Assembly (NCBI GenBank): GCA_023231265.1
Contig: JALNVT010000184.1
Span: 1 to 5,033, forward strand
Reading direction: 5' to 3'
DNA length: 5,033 nucleotides
DNA from: Sphaerochaetaceae bacterium
GTDB taxonomy: Bacteria > Spirochaetota > Spirochaetia > Sphaerochaetales > Sphaerochaetaceae
Below the pieces are notes generated by a model. It searched no databases, was not told the DNA's origin, and worked only from the letters and a program-made list of their open reading frames with translations. The position numbers and the translations under genes are program-made. The first letter of the stretch is position 1, and every line of letters begins with the position of its first letter. This document shows, in pieces, positions 1 to 5,033 of the stretch.

Positions 1-33
1 AATCCAGAAAACAAGAGTGAAACAACTAAATAA
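1..33 (+). CDS. Possible 3' end of an upstream gene (partial, 10 codons)
   Basis: Reading from the first base gives the residues NPENKSETTK and then a TAA stop at 31-33. A hydrophilic Lys/Glu/Asn/Thr tail like this is common at protein C-termini, so an upstream plus-strand gene may end here. Ten codons are too few to show that the frame is coding, and frame 2 stays open to about the same point. No family can be named. The call rests on amino-acid character only and is weak. Confidence 0.2.
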   Translation, partial: NPENKSETTK

Positions 34-76
34 CTAAATAAACATTATCTTGCACTACTAAATGCAACTATATCTT

Positions 77-195
77 TTGCAATATTTACTGCAACTAATT
101 AACCTATAAAAAAAGTAGAGGGGAGTGCATTTAATAATTCAAGTGATTTTCCTATAAAACTCTCTATATGTTGATTCTTTTTCTTGCAATATTTA
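77..195 (+). repeat. Pair of 12-bp direct repeats, TTGCAATATTTA
   Basis: TTGCAATATTTA occurs exactly at 77-88 and again at 184-195, starts 107 bp apart, both in the non-coding region before the 116-aa gene. The second copy ends 21 bp before that gene's ribosome binding site. The inner TTGCAA is itself palindromic. An exact 12-mer repeated within 200 bp is uncommon even in AT-rich DNA. A duplicated regulator site or the remains of a small duplication are both possible, and nothing here separates them. Confidence 0.55.
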
Positions 196-215
196 ATAAC
201 TGGATATTATTATTA

Positions 216-224
216 AGAAAGGAG
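216..224 (+). promoter_or_regulatory. Ribosome binding site of the 116-aa gene
   Basis: AGAAAGGAG ends 8 nt before the ATG at 233. It matches the complement of the bacterial 16S rRNA 3' tail over nine bases, including the AGAAA part that lies beyond the usual GGAG core. This strongly supports translation of the small gene, fixes its start, and points to a bacterial, Firmicutes-type host. Confidence 0.85.
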
Positions 225-232
225 TATTTTAC

Positions 233-583
233 ATGGATGATTTAAAAACTAAATATGAAAATTTGAAACCTGATTCAAGTGAGGATAAGATTGAGAAGAC
301 TGTTGAATCTTTGGTGAGACGACAGTATATGCCTTTTTTGATATTGGAAGTGAAAGATTTTTTTCATATGACCAGAGAAAGAATGCAGGCAGAATACAAA
401 AGAGTCATGGCTCTTTCTCCTGATAGTGAGGAACTCAAGAATGTTGTGGGTATTGATGATGCTGAAGATGTTAAAACAAAACACCTGACAGCTCTTTTAA
501 ATCAATACACTCTGCTATGTGGATTGAGAGAGAACAGCCCTGAATCATGGGACACTGTCAATGAGCTATATGAAGATGATTGA
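233..583 (+). CDS. Hypothetical acidic helical protein, 116 aa
   Basis: I do not recognise this protein. The start is well supported by a near-ideal ribosome binding site 8 nt upstream, and the frame ends in TGA at 581-583. The product has no signal peptide, no transmembrane segment and no metal-binding cysteine pattern (one Cys, C96). It looks mainly helical: a charged N-terminus (1-20), a likely amphipathic helix around 20-60 with the hydrophobic patch MPFLILEV (33-40) followed by a basic run, an acidic linker (62-80), a helix around 81-98, and an acidic end (WDTVNELYEDD). A small cytosolic, perhaps protein-binding, protein is the most that can be inferred. It converges on the exporter genes and is separated from them by a bidirectional terminator, so it is not part of their operon. 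The long ribosome-binding match and absence of stops make a real gene likely. Confidence 0.75.
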   Translation: MDDLKTKYENLKPDSSEDKIEKTVESLVRRQYMPFLILEVKDFFHMTRERMQAEYKRVMALSPDSEELKNVVGIDDAEDVKTKHLTALLNQYTLLCGLRENSPESWDTVNELYEDD

Positions 584-616
584 TTTATGGAAATAACTTG
601 GAGTCTTCAATTGATG

Positions 617-656
617 AATAAAAACATGCCCAGCCAAAGCCAAGCATGTTTTTATT
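617..656. terminator. Bidirectional Rho-independent-type terminator between convergent genes
   Basis: Two perfectly complementary 13-base arms, AATAAAAACATGC (617-629) and its reverse complement (644-656), flank a 14-base loop. The stem core is ACATGC/GCATGT, with an A-tract on one side and a T-tract on the other. Each strand therefore shows a hairpin followed by a U-run: TTTTTATTTATT on plus, TTTTTATTC on minus. It begins 34 bp after the stop of the 116-aa gene and ends 21 bp from the stop of the second exporter gene, the expected place for a shared terminator. The GC part of the stem is short, so efficiency is uncertain. Confidence 0.85.
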
Positions 657-676
657 TATTTCTATGGAAGTTTTAA

Positions 677-2542
677 TTACATAGCAACTTCAAATTGGCT
701 GTTATATAGCTCGCTGTAGAATCCTTTTTGAGCCAATAATTCATCATGGTCTCCACTTTCAATTATATCACCATCTTTCATTACCAAAATTAAATCAGCA
801 TTCTTTATGGTCGATAATCTGTGTGCAATAACAAAGGATGTTCGGCCAACTGTCAATTTATCCATTGCCTCTTGAACACTTCTTTCAGTTCTTGTATCGA
901 CTGAACTTGTTGCCTCATCCAATATCAATAAAGGAGCATTCTGTATCATAGCTCTTGCAATGGTGATCAGCTGCTTTTGTCCAGCAGAGAGATTTGCCTT
1001 ATCATTGAGCAATGTATCATAACCTTTAGGTAGGGTCTTTATGAAGTGATGAAGTCCAACTAGATCACATGCCTTTTCCACTTCAGCATCACTGACGTCT
1101 TTCTTACTGTAGACAATATTCTCTTTGATTGTTCCCTCAATCAACCATGTATCTTGAAGCACCATGCAGAATTGATCATGAACGCTCTCTCTTCTTACAT
1201 GATTTGTTGGAATGCCATCAATCAATATTTGGCCACCATCAATCTCATAGAAACGCATCAGAAGATTTACCATTGTTGTCTTACCAGCTCCAGTTGGACC
1301 AACAATTGCTATCTTCTGTCCTGGTTCAATTTTTGCGGAGAAGTTTTTGATGATTGTTTTGTCCTTATCATAACCAAAGTGGACATTTTTGAACTCTACA
1401 GCACCTTTTATATTTTTATACTCCAGAAGTTTGTCTTTCTCATCAACAAGTTCCTCTTCATCAAAGAACTCAAACACTCTCTCACTTGCTGCAGCTGTTC
1501 TTTGAAGCTGCTGCATAGCTTGAGCTACCTGAGATAATGGTTGAGTGAACAGACGTATGTAGAGCATGAAAGCAATAATGACACCAAAAGAAATTGTGTT
1601 GTTCATTGCAAGGACAGCGCCAACAATACATACAGCTACATATCCAAAATTACCAATGAAGTTCATAAGAGGCATCATGAGTCCTGATAAGAACTGTGAT
1701 TTCCATCCGCTCTCATACAGTGAGTCATTTATTACATCGAATTCTTCTTTTGCCTTCTTACCGCCATTGTATACTTTGACAACGTTATGACCTGTATAAA
1801 TTTCTTCTACATGACCATTCATTGCGCCCAAGCTCTTCTGCTGAGTTTTGAAATACTTCTGTGATTTAGACATTATGAGTTTCATAAGCAGAAAACCAAT
1901 TAAAATGGAACCTACTGCAACAAGAGTCAAAATCCAACTGTTATACAGCATCATTATCAAGGCTCCGACAAACATTGTGGCAGCTCTTACAAGACTATCA
2001 ACACTTCTGAATAAGGTCTGTCCAATTGCATCAACATCATTTGTAACGCGACTTATAACATCTCCATAACTGGTCTTATCAAAATACTTAAAAGGAAGTC
2101 TGTTGATCTTTGTAGATATATCAGTTCTGAGCTTTTTGGCAATTGTTGCAGTGACGGTTGCCATTATATAGTTCTCTGTGAATCCCAATATTCCGGATAT
2201 TGCATATAATATCACAAGGAATATTCCCGTATTGAATAGGGAAGAGAAGTCAATTGCTCCTGCAATTGGACTTCCATCCACCATTGCAGGTAATCCCTTC
2301 ATGATTACATTCGTCATTTCTTTCAATTTGTTGGGGCCAACAATTATAAAAATGGTGCTGACTGCTGCCAATATCAAGGCAACAATGACTGCAGGAATAT
2401 ATTCTTTTGAGAATTTTATCAATCTGGACCAAGAGCCTTTGAAGTTCTTAGCTTTCTCTCCACCTACCATATTGTGGCCACCCATTGGACCTCTCATTCC
2501 AGGAGCTCTGGTATTGCTCTGTGTTGTATTATCTTTACTCAT
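677..2542 (-). CDS. ABC exporter half-transporter, BmrD/YheH/LmrD/TM288-like, 621 aa
   Basis: This is an integral membrane permease fused to an ATPase, expected to pair with the product of the gene just upstream to pump hydrophobic drugs, lipids or peptides out of the cell. Residues 1-38 are a Gly/Met/Pro-rich cytosolic lead (RGPMGGHNMVGGEKAKNFKG) typical of this partner. Six membrane helices lie at about 48-69, 103-127, 183-202, 204-224, 289-312 and 317-335. The nucleotide-binding domain has A-loop Y391, Walker A GPTGAGKTT (415-423), Q-loop Q463, signature LSAGQ (518-522), Walker B with D542 and intact catalytic E543, and H-loop H574. The altered signature (Ala for the first Gly) is the expected partner of the degenerate catalytic residues in the other subunit. 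Its ATG overlaps the upstream stop by one base (TAATG), so translation is probably coupled. Family and heterodimer role are secure; the substrate is not known. Confidence 0.95.
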   Translation of the reverse strand: MSKDNTTQSNTRAPGMRGPMGGHNMVGGEKAKNFKGSWSRLIKFSKEYIPAVIVALILAAVSTIFIIVGPNKLKEMTNVIMKGLPAMVDGSPIAGAIDFSSLFNTGIFLVILYAISGILGFTENYIMATVTATIAKKLRTDISTKINRLPFKYFDKTSYGDVISRVTNDVDAIGQTLFRSVDSLVRAATMFVGALIMMLYNSWILTLVAVGSILIGFLLMKLIMSKSQKYFKTQQKSLGAMNGHVEEIYTGHNVVKVYNGGKKAKEEFDVINDSLYESGWKSQFLSGLMMPLMNFIGNFGYVAVCIVGAVLAMNNTISFGVIIAFMLYIRLFTQPLSQVAQAMQQLQRTAAASERVFEFFDEEELVDEKDKLLEYKNIKGAVEFKNVHFGYDKDKTIIKNFSAKIEPGQKIAIVGPTGAGKTTMVNLLMRFYEIDGGQILIDGIPTNHVRRESVHDQFCMVLQDTWLIEGTIKENIVYSKKDVSDAEVEKACDLVGLHHFIKTLPKGYDTLLNDKANLSAGQKQLITIARAMIQNAPLLILDEATSSVDTRTERSVQEAMDKLTVGRTSFVIAHRLSTIKNADLILVMKDGDIIESGDHDELLAQKGFYSELYNSQFEVAM

Positions 2543-4299
2543 TATGCTAATTCTTCCTCACTTAATTGTGACATTGCAATTTCTTTGTAAATCTTACATG
2601 ACTTCAGCAGTTCTTTGTGCTTGCCCTTGCCAACAATCTTTCCTTCATCCAATACAATTATCTGATCTGCATCAATAATAGTTCCAATACGTTGTGCAAC
2701 AATAATGCTGGTTACATGAGAAGTCTCTTCTTTTAAAGCAGTTCTTAAAACACGGTCTGTTTTGTAGTCCAAAGCTGAGAAAGAATCATCGAAGATGTAG
2801 ATCTCAGGATTACGACATATAGCTCTGGCAATGGAAATTCTCTGTTTCTGACCACCTGAGATATTTGCTCCTCCTTGAGAAATAGAAGCATCTAAATCAC
2901 CATCCATATCTTGTATGAATTCTGTAGCTTGTGCTATTTCGATGGCTTTATTCACTGCATCTTTGCTGTAAGCAACCTTACCATTGTCACCATAAGCAAC
3001 ATTTGACTCCACTGTGCCTTTGAACAAGACTGATTGTTGAGGAACATATCCAATCTTATCAAGGAGGTTCTCCAATTTATATTCTTTCACATTCACACCA
3101 TCAATGAGGACCTCACCTTCGGTAGTGTCAAAAAATCTAGGTATCAAATTTATCAAAGTGGACTTACCACTTCCGGTTGAGCCGATGAAGGCTACAGTCT
3201 CACCATGTTTTGCACTGAAGCTTATGTTTTCCAGTACAGGAGCAGCAGATCCAGGGTATGCAAAACTTACATTTTTGAATGTAACTTCTCCAATAGAATC
3301 TGGGTTACCAGAGGTTCTTTCACCTTCAATTATGTTTGGTTCAGTATCGAGTACTTCATTGATACGATTTGCAGCAACTGTAGCACGAGGAAGCATGATG
3401 AAGATCATGATCAGCATCATGAAACTCATGATTACTTGAATTGCATAGCTTGAGAAAACAACCATATTGGAGAATATTGTCAATTTGTCCATCATAGCAG
3501 CTGCAGCAATCATGTAAGCACCTACCCAATATATTGCAAGAGACAGACCATTCATGATGATTGTCATAAGAGGGTTCATTATGGACATTGCTCTGTTTGT
3601 GTACATCTGAGTGGCAGTCAATTCTTCATTTGCTTCTTCGAATTTTTTTTCTTGATATTTATCAGCATTGTATGCCTTAACAACTCTAAGTCCTGTTAGA
3701 TTTTCTCTGGTAACTCTTGTGATGTTGTCTGTTAAGACCTGCATGATCCTAAATTTAGGAATTACTTTTATCATCAAGAAGGTTACCATTGCTATAACTA
3801 TGATGAGTGCAATACCAACGATATATACAAAACTGGCACCCTTGCCTAAAATCTTGGTCAAGGCCCACACTGCCATTATTGGTGCTCTGATTGCCACCTG
3901 AAGTGCCATTACAATGAACATCTGCACCTGTGTGATATCATTTGTAGAACGAGTTATCAAACTTGAAGTGGAGAATCTATTCAACTCTTCCATTGAGAAA
4001 GAATCAACTTTATCAAAAAGAATTGATCTCAATCTTTGTGCGAAAGATGCACTGATTCTTGCAGCTAAATATCCCACTATTATCGCGGAAATAAAACTTC
4101 CTAAGGCACAGAGCAGCATGTAACCACCATTTAGCCATATGTTGCTTATTGCACTGTTGGGAGTCTGAGTCAAACGAGTGACTGTCGACATATAATCTGG
4201 AAGCTTCAATGATAGCCATACCTGTGCAACTATAAAAATCAGACTTAAAGCTGACATGGCCCATTCTTTCCAGTTCAAATATTTAAAAATTTTTAGCAT
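2542..4299 (-). CDS. ABC exporter half-transporter, BmrC/YheI/LmrC/TM287-like, 585 aa
   Basis: First gene of the exporter pair; membrane-spanning domain followed by an ATPase domain. Membrane helices lie at about 14-33, 58-80, 127-150, 156-180, 242-268 and 275-303. The ATPase has A-loop Y348, Walker A GSTGSGKST (373-381), Q-loop Q421, a canonical signature ISGGQ (480-484), Walker B D504, D-loop SALD (508-511) and H-loop position Q536. Two catalytic positions are degenerate: D505 replaces the catalytic Glu and Q536 replaces the His. This is the known TM287-type pattern and not decay. The start is set at ATG 4297-4299, not the in-frame ATG at 4339-4341. AAGGGGA sits 9 nt before the inner ATG, while the outer one has no ribosome binding site and would add a poorly hydrophobic 14-residue extension. 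The resulting 585 residues fit the usual length of this subunit. Likely repressed by the adjacent MarR protein. The substrate is unknown. Confidence 0.95.
   Translation of the reverse strand: MLKIFKYLNWKEWAMSALSLIFIVAQVWLSLKLPDYMSTVTRLTQTPNSAISNIWLNGGYMLLCALGSFISAIIVGYLAARISASFAQRLRSILFDKVDSFSMEELNRFSTSSLITRSTNDITQVQMFIVMALQVAIRAPIMAVWALTKILGKGASFVYIVGIALIIVIAMVTFLMIKVIPKFRIMQVLTDNITRVTRENLTGLRVVKAYNADKYQEKKFEEANEELTATQMYTNRAMSIMNPLMTIIMNGLSLAIYWVGAYMIAAAAMMDKLTIFSNMVVFSSYAIQVIMSFMMLIMIFIMLPRATVAANRINEVLDTEPNIIEGERTSGNPDSIGEVTFKNVSFAYPGSAAPVLENISFSAKHGETVAFIGSTGSGKSTLINLIPRFFDTTEGEVLIDGVNVKEYKLENLLDKIGYVPQQSVLFKGTVESNVAYGDNGKVAYSKDAVNKAIEIAQATEFIQDMDGDLDASISQGGANISGGQKQRISIARAICRNPEIYIFDDSFSALDYKTDRVLRTALKEETSHVTSIIVAQRIGTIIDADQIIVLDEGKIVGKGKHKELLKSCKIYKEIAMSQLSEEELA
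2553..2559 (-). promoter_or_regulatory. Ribosome binding site of the second exporter gene
   Basis: GAGGAAG lies on the minus strand inside the last codons of the first exporter gene, 10 nt before the ATG at 2540-2542. Together with the TAATG stop-start overlap it supports this start and indicates translational coupling of the two subunits. Confidence 0.7.
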
Positions 4300-4308
4300 G
4301 TGAAATTG

Positions 4309-4315
4309 TCCCCTT
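4309..4315 (-). promoter_or_regulatory. Ribosome binding site that decides the first exporter gene's start
   Basis: AAGGGGA on the minus strand is 9 nt before the ATG at 4297-4299. The alternative in-frame ATG at 4339-4341 is preceded by GATAACAGA, which has no Shine-Dalgarno character, so the inner start is preferred. Confidence 0.7.
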
Positions 4316-4344
4316 GTAAATAACTTATTGTCACATTTCATTCT

Positions 4345-4361
4345 GTTATCATGATGATAAC
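4345..4361. promoter_or_regulatory. Candidate operator: perfect 17-bp palindrome before the exporter gene
   Basis: GTTATCATGATGATAAC has two perfect 8-bp arms around one central base and lies 45 bp upstream of the exporter start codon. Length and symmetry fit sites bound by dimeric winged-helix MarR proteins, and a MarR gene is adjacent. Binding is inferred. In the predicted transcript it would lie inside the leader, so repression from here would act as a roadblock. A weak alternative is that its TATCAT (minus strand, 4354-4359) is a -10, but no good -35 precedes it. Confidence 0.6.
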
Positions 4362-4392
4362 GCTGTCTTATCTTTTATTGATTTCCTGCTTC

Positions 4393-4436
4393 ATGCTTCA
4401 TTGTTTATGGGCAAGCAACTGCTTGCTCTGAAGCAT
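4393..4436 (-). promoter_or_regulatory. Bulged stem-loop in the exporter leader
   Basis: On the plus strand, ATGCTTCA (4393-4400) pairs exactly with TGAAGCAT (4429-4436). Inside it GCAAGC (4411-4416) pairs with GCTTGC (4421-4426) around an AACT loop, leaving an 8- to 10-base bulge on one side. TGCTTCA is also tandemly duplicated at 4387-4393 and 4394-4400, so the right arm has two possible partners and the RNA could switch register. On the exporter's strand no U-tract follows, so it is not a simple attenuator. On the plus strand T9 follows 15 bases later, too far for a standard terminator. An RNA control element or mRNA-stabilising structure is possible. I recognise no known riboswitch class. 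Confidence 0.5.
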
Positions 4437-4477
4437 CCATATATTTTAAAGTTTTTTTTTGAGCTTATCTTGAATAT

Positions 4478-4502
4478 GAACACATCATATTTTGATATGT
4501 TC
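4478..4502. promoter_or_regulatory. Candidate operator: 25-bp imperfect palindrome over the -10 region
   Basis: GAACACATCA (4478-4487) and TGATATGTTC (4493-4502) are 10-base arms with one mismatch around a 5-base centre. The site covers the proposed -10 and much of the spacer of the exporter promoter candidate, the classical position for a repressor. The TATCA/TGATA half-site motif also appears in the palindrome at 4345-4361. The MarR product is the likeliest ligand, by proximity only. Confidence 0.5.
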
Positions 4503-4514
4503 TATAGGTGTCAA
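4484..4514 (-). promoter_or_regulatory. Candidate sigma-70/sigma-A promoter of the exporter operon
   Basis: On the minus strand a perfect TTGACA -35 (4509-4514) is followed after 19 bp by TATGAT (4484-4489), five of six matches to the -10 consensus. The spacer is 2 bp over the optimum, which would make a weak promoter. Transcription would begin near 4477. It is the best promoter-like pair seen in the gap, and its -10 is embedded in a palindrome. Confidence 0.5.
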
Positions 4515-4541
4515 TATATCCATATACAGGAGAGTGCATTC

Positions 4542-4551
4542 AACATATGTT
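4542..4551. promoter_or_regulatory. Short palindrome AACATATGTT, possible auxiliary site
   Basis: AACATATGTT is a perfect 10-bp palindrome 27 bp upstream of the proposed -35. Its AACATAT half is the same as in the palindrome at 4478-4502 (GAACATATCA read on the minus strand), and GGACATATCT (minus strand) lies close by at about 4557-4566. It could be a second binding site for the same regulator. Short AT-rich palindromes also arise by chance, so this is weak. Confidence 0.3.
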
Positions 4552-4582
4552 TCACGAGATATGTCCAACACAGACTGTATGT

Positions 4583-4607
4583 AAAAGACCTTTTTAACCT
4601 TAAAGGT
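4583..4607 (-). terminator. Weak possible terminator at the end of the MarR gene
   Basis: On the minus strand ACCTTT (4602-4607) and AAAGGT (4588-4593) can form a 6-bp stem with an 8-base loop, followed by CTTTTAC. The stem begins in the gene's stop codon region and competes with the perfect AACCTT/AAGGTT palindrome at 4596-4608. The stem is short and AT-rich and the U-run is only four, so read-through toward the exporter genes is likely. Confidence 0.25.
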
Positions 4608-5033
4608 TTGATTCTTTGTTGATCTCGTTTGAAATTTCAGTCATTTTATCCACCAATTCGATCAGTTCCTTTACATTATCTTCTCCAAGGTGACTTACAA
4701 TCTTTCTTAATTTTTCAGTGAACTGTGAGTAATGTTCCTTAATTATCTTTCTTCCTTCAGGAGTCAACGTCACAATTACATTGCGGCGGTTGTTCTCATT
4801 TAAAGAGCGCTTTATGAAACCTTTCTTCTCTAGACTTGATAGATTCTGTGAGATAGCTCCTTTTGAGATTGAAAGGTAGCCCTTCAAATCTGAAATCTTG
4901 ACATTATCTTTTGGGTCAGTTGTGTTGTTGACAATTGCATTCATCATGATGAGTTCTGTGGTGCTTATCTTACTTTTCAAAGATTCTCTGTTGAATCCTT
5001 TATGAATCATCTTTTTGAATTGAAAAATCGATT
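4600..5033 (-). CDS. MarR-family winged-helix transcriptional regulator, probably cut by the window edge
   Basis: The product is a dimeric cytosolic DNA-binding repressor. Numbered from the ATG at 5008-5010 (136 aa), helix 2 is about 16-27, helix 3 about 38-49 (VKISDLKGYLSI), the recognition helix about 49-66 (SKGAISQNLSSLEKKGFI), and the beta wing about 67-83 with R75/R76 and the family-typical TLTPEGRKI. Long C-terminal helices (about 84-131) should form the dimer interface. The start is doubtful: no ribosome binding site precedes 5010, and the frame stays open to the edge with seven more codons (SIFQFKK). Most of helix 1, normally some 25-30 residues before this point, is missing, so the real start probably lies beyond 5033. 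The gene is followed on the same strand by the exporter pair and is the likely local regulator. The ligand is unknown. Autoregulation cannot be judged, because its promoter is outside the window. Confidence 0.9.
   Translation of the reverse strand, partial: SIFQFKKMIHKGFNRESLKSKISTTELIMMNAIVNNTTDPKDNVKISDLKGYLSISKGAISQNLSSLEKKGFIKRSLNENNRRNVIVTLTPEGRKIIKEHYSQFTEKLRKIVSHLGEDNVKELIELVDKMTEISNEINKESNL

Larger units (their letters stand above)
34..232 (+). other. Intergenic region upstream of the 116-aa gene
   Basis: This stretch is very AT-rich and has no credible open frame. An 8-bp tandem AACTAAAT pair (24-31, 32-39) overlaps its left edge. TGCAACTA occurs at 63-70 and 90-97, TGCAA recurs at 63, 78, 90 and 185, and TTGCAATATTTA occurs twice. 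Possible -10 hexamers are TATAAA at 105-110 and 153-158, and TTTAAT at 192-197 with TTGATT 15 bp upstream at 171-176. None has a good -35 at normal spacing, so the promoter of the downstream gene is probably here but cannot be fixed. TTGCAA (184-189) with TATTAT (208-213) looks better by match, but it would start transcription inside the ribosome binding site. Confidence 0.5.
4300..4599 (-). other. 300-bp regulatory gap between MarR gene and exporter operon
   Basis: No gene is supported here on either strand. On the minus strand, in reading order, the gap holds a weak hairpin at the MarR gene's end, a 10-bp palindrome, a promoter candidate overlapped by a 25-bp imperfect palindrome, a run of nine A's (4452-4460), a bulged stem-loop, a perfect 17-bp palindrome and the ribosome binding site. 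If the promoter is right, the exporter transcript begins near 4477 and has a leader of about 178 nt. The regulator and exporter lie on the same strand, so read-through from the MarR gene is also possible. Confidence 0.7.

Noticed and set aside
119..130. Shared 9-mer GAGTGCATT near 123-131 and near 4532-4540
   Set aside because: A 9-base match between two places in 5 kb is expected by chance many times; flanks do not align.
2178..2678. Plus-strand open frame of 166 codons across the exporter gene junction
   Set aside because: It lies antisense to two unmistakable ABC transporter genes and has no recognisable protein features; it is a shadow of their coding frame.
2542..4299. First exporter gene as a decaying pseudogene because of missing catalytic Glu and His
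   Set aside because: The frame is intact, other motifs are conserved, and the substitutions are the known complementary pattern of heterodimeric exporters.
4339..4341. Upstream ATG giving a 599-residue first exporter subunit
   Set aside because: No Shine-Dalgarno sequence before it; the inner ATG at 4299 has AAGGGGA 9 nt upstream and gives the usual length.
4405..4440. Leader peptide on the minus strand starting at ATG 4438-4440 (MDASEQAVACP), by analogy with BmrB
   Set aside because: No ribosome binding site precedes it (only A-rich sequence), an overlapping frame has an equally short peptide, and the stem-loop alone explains the repeated sequence.
4484..4514. MerR-type promoter architecture, because of the 19-bp spacer and a dyad
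   Set aside because: The dyad is centred at 4490, at the edge of the -10, and not at the spacer centre near 4499; the adjacent regulator is MarR-type.
4401..4622. Plus-strand open frame of 73 codons in the regulatory gap
   Set aside because: No ribosome binding site, and it runs through the hairpin, T9 run, promoter candidate and into the MarR gene's 3' end; composition looks like non-coding DNA.
1..5033. tRNA, rRNA, CRISPR array, insertion sequence or attachment site
   Set aside because: No cloverleaf, no regularly spaced repeats, no transposase or integrase motifs and no terminal inverted repeats were seen on either strand.

Overview
This AT-rich window most likely comes from a Firmicutes bacterium, probably a gut- or rumen-type Clostridia; the genus cannot be read from the sequence. 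One support is the ribosome binding site of the first gene (AGAAAGGAG), which pairs with the extended bacterial 16S tail. Others are Rho-independent-type terminator structure and a MarR regulator next to a BmrC/BmrD-type (YheI/YheH, LmrC/LmrD, TM287/TM288) ABC exporter pair. An archaeal origin is not excluded by protein content alone.

Layout, left to right. Bases 1-232 are mostly non-coding, possibly opening with the last codons of an upstream gene. They carry short repeats, including a 12-bp direct repeat ahead of the first gene. Bases 233-583 (+) encode a 116-residue acidic soluble protein of unknown function. A strong symmetric hairpin at 617-656 lies between this gene and the convergent exporter genes and can terminate transcription from both sides. 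On the minus strand, read right to left, come a MarR-family regulator (4600 to beyond the window edge), a 300-bp regulatory gap (4300-4599), the first exporter half (4299-2542, 585 aa) and the second (2542-677, 621 aa). The two exporter genes share one base (TAATG).

The two ABC proteins are complementary halves of one heterodimeric exporter. The first keeps a normal signature (ISGGQ) but has Asp for the catalytic Glu and Gln for the H-loop His. The second has intact catalytic residues but an altered signature (LSAGQ). Assembled head to tail they give one consensus and one degenerate ATP site, as in the TM287/288 and BmrCD families. The MarR protein is the obvious candidate regulator.

The 300-bp gap is the most interesting non-coding part. 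It holds a TTGACA/TATGAT promoter candidate whose -10 lies inside a 25-bp imperfect palindrome, a second perfect 17-bp palindrome just upstream of the exporter gene, and a 10-bp palindrome sharing AACATAT with the first. Between promoter and gene, a predicted leader of about 178 nt holds a long bulged stem-loop. This looks like a drug- or stress-responsive export module with several candidate operators and a structured leader. I see no clearly new biological system, mobile element, CRISPR array, tRNA or rRNA.
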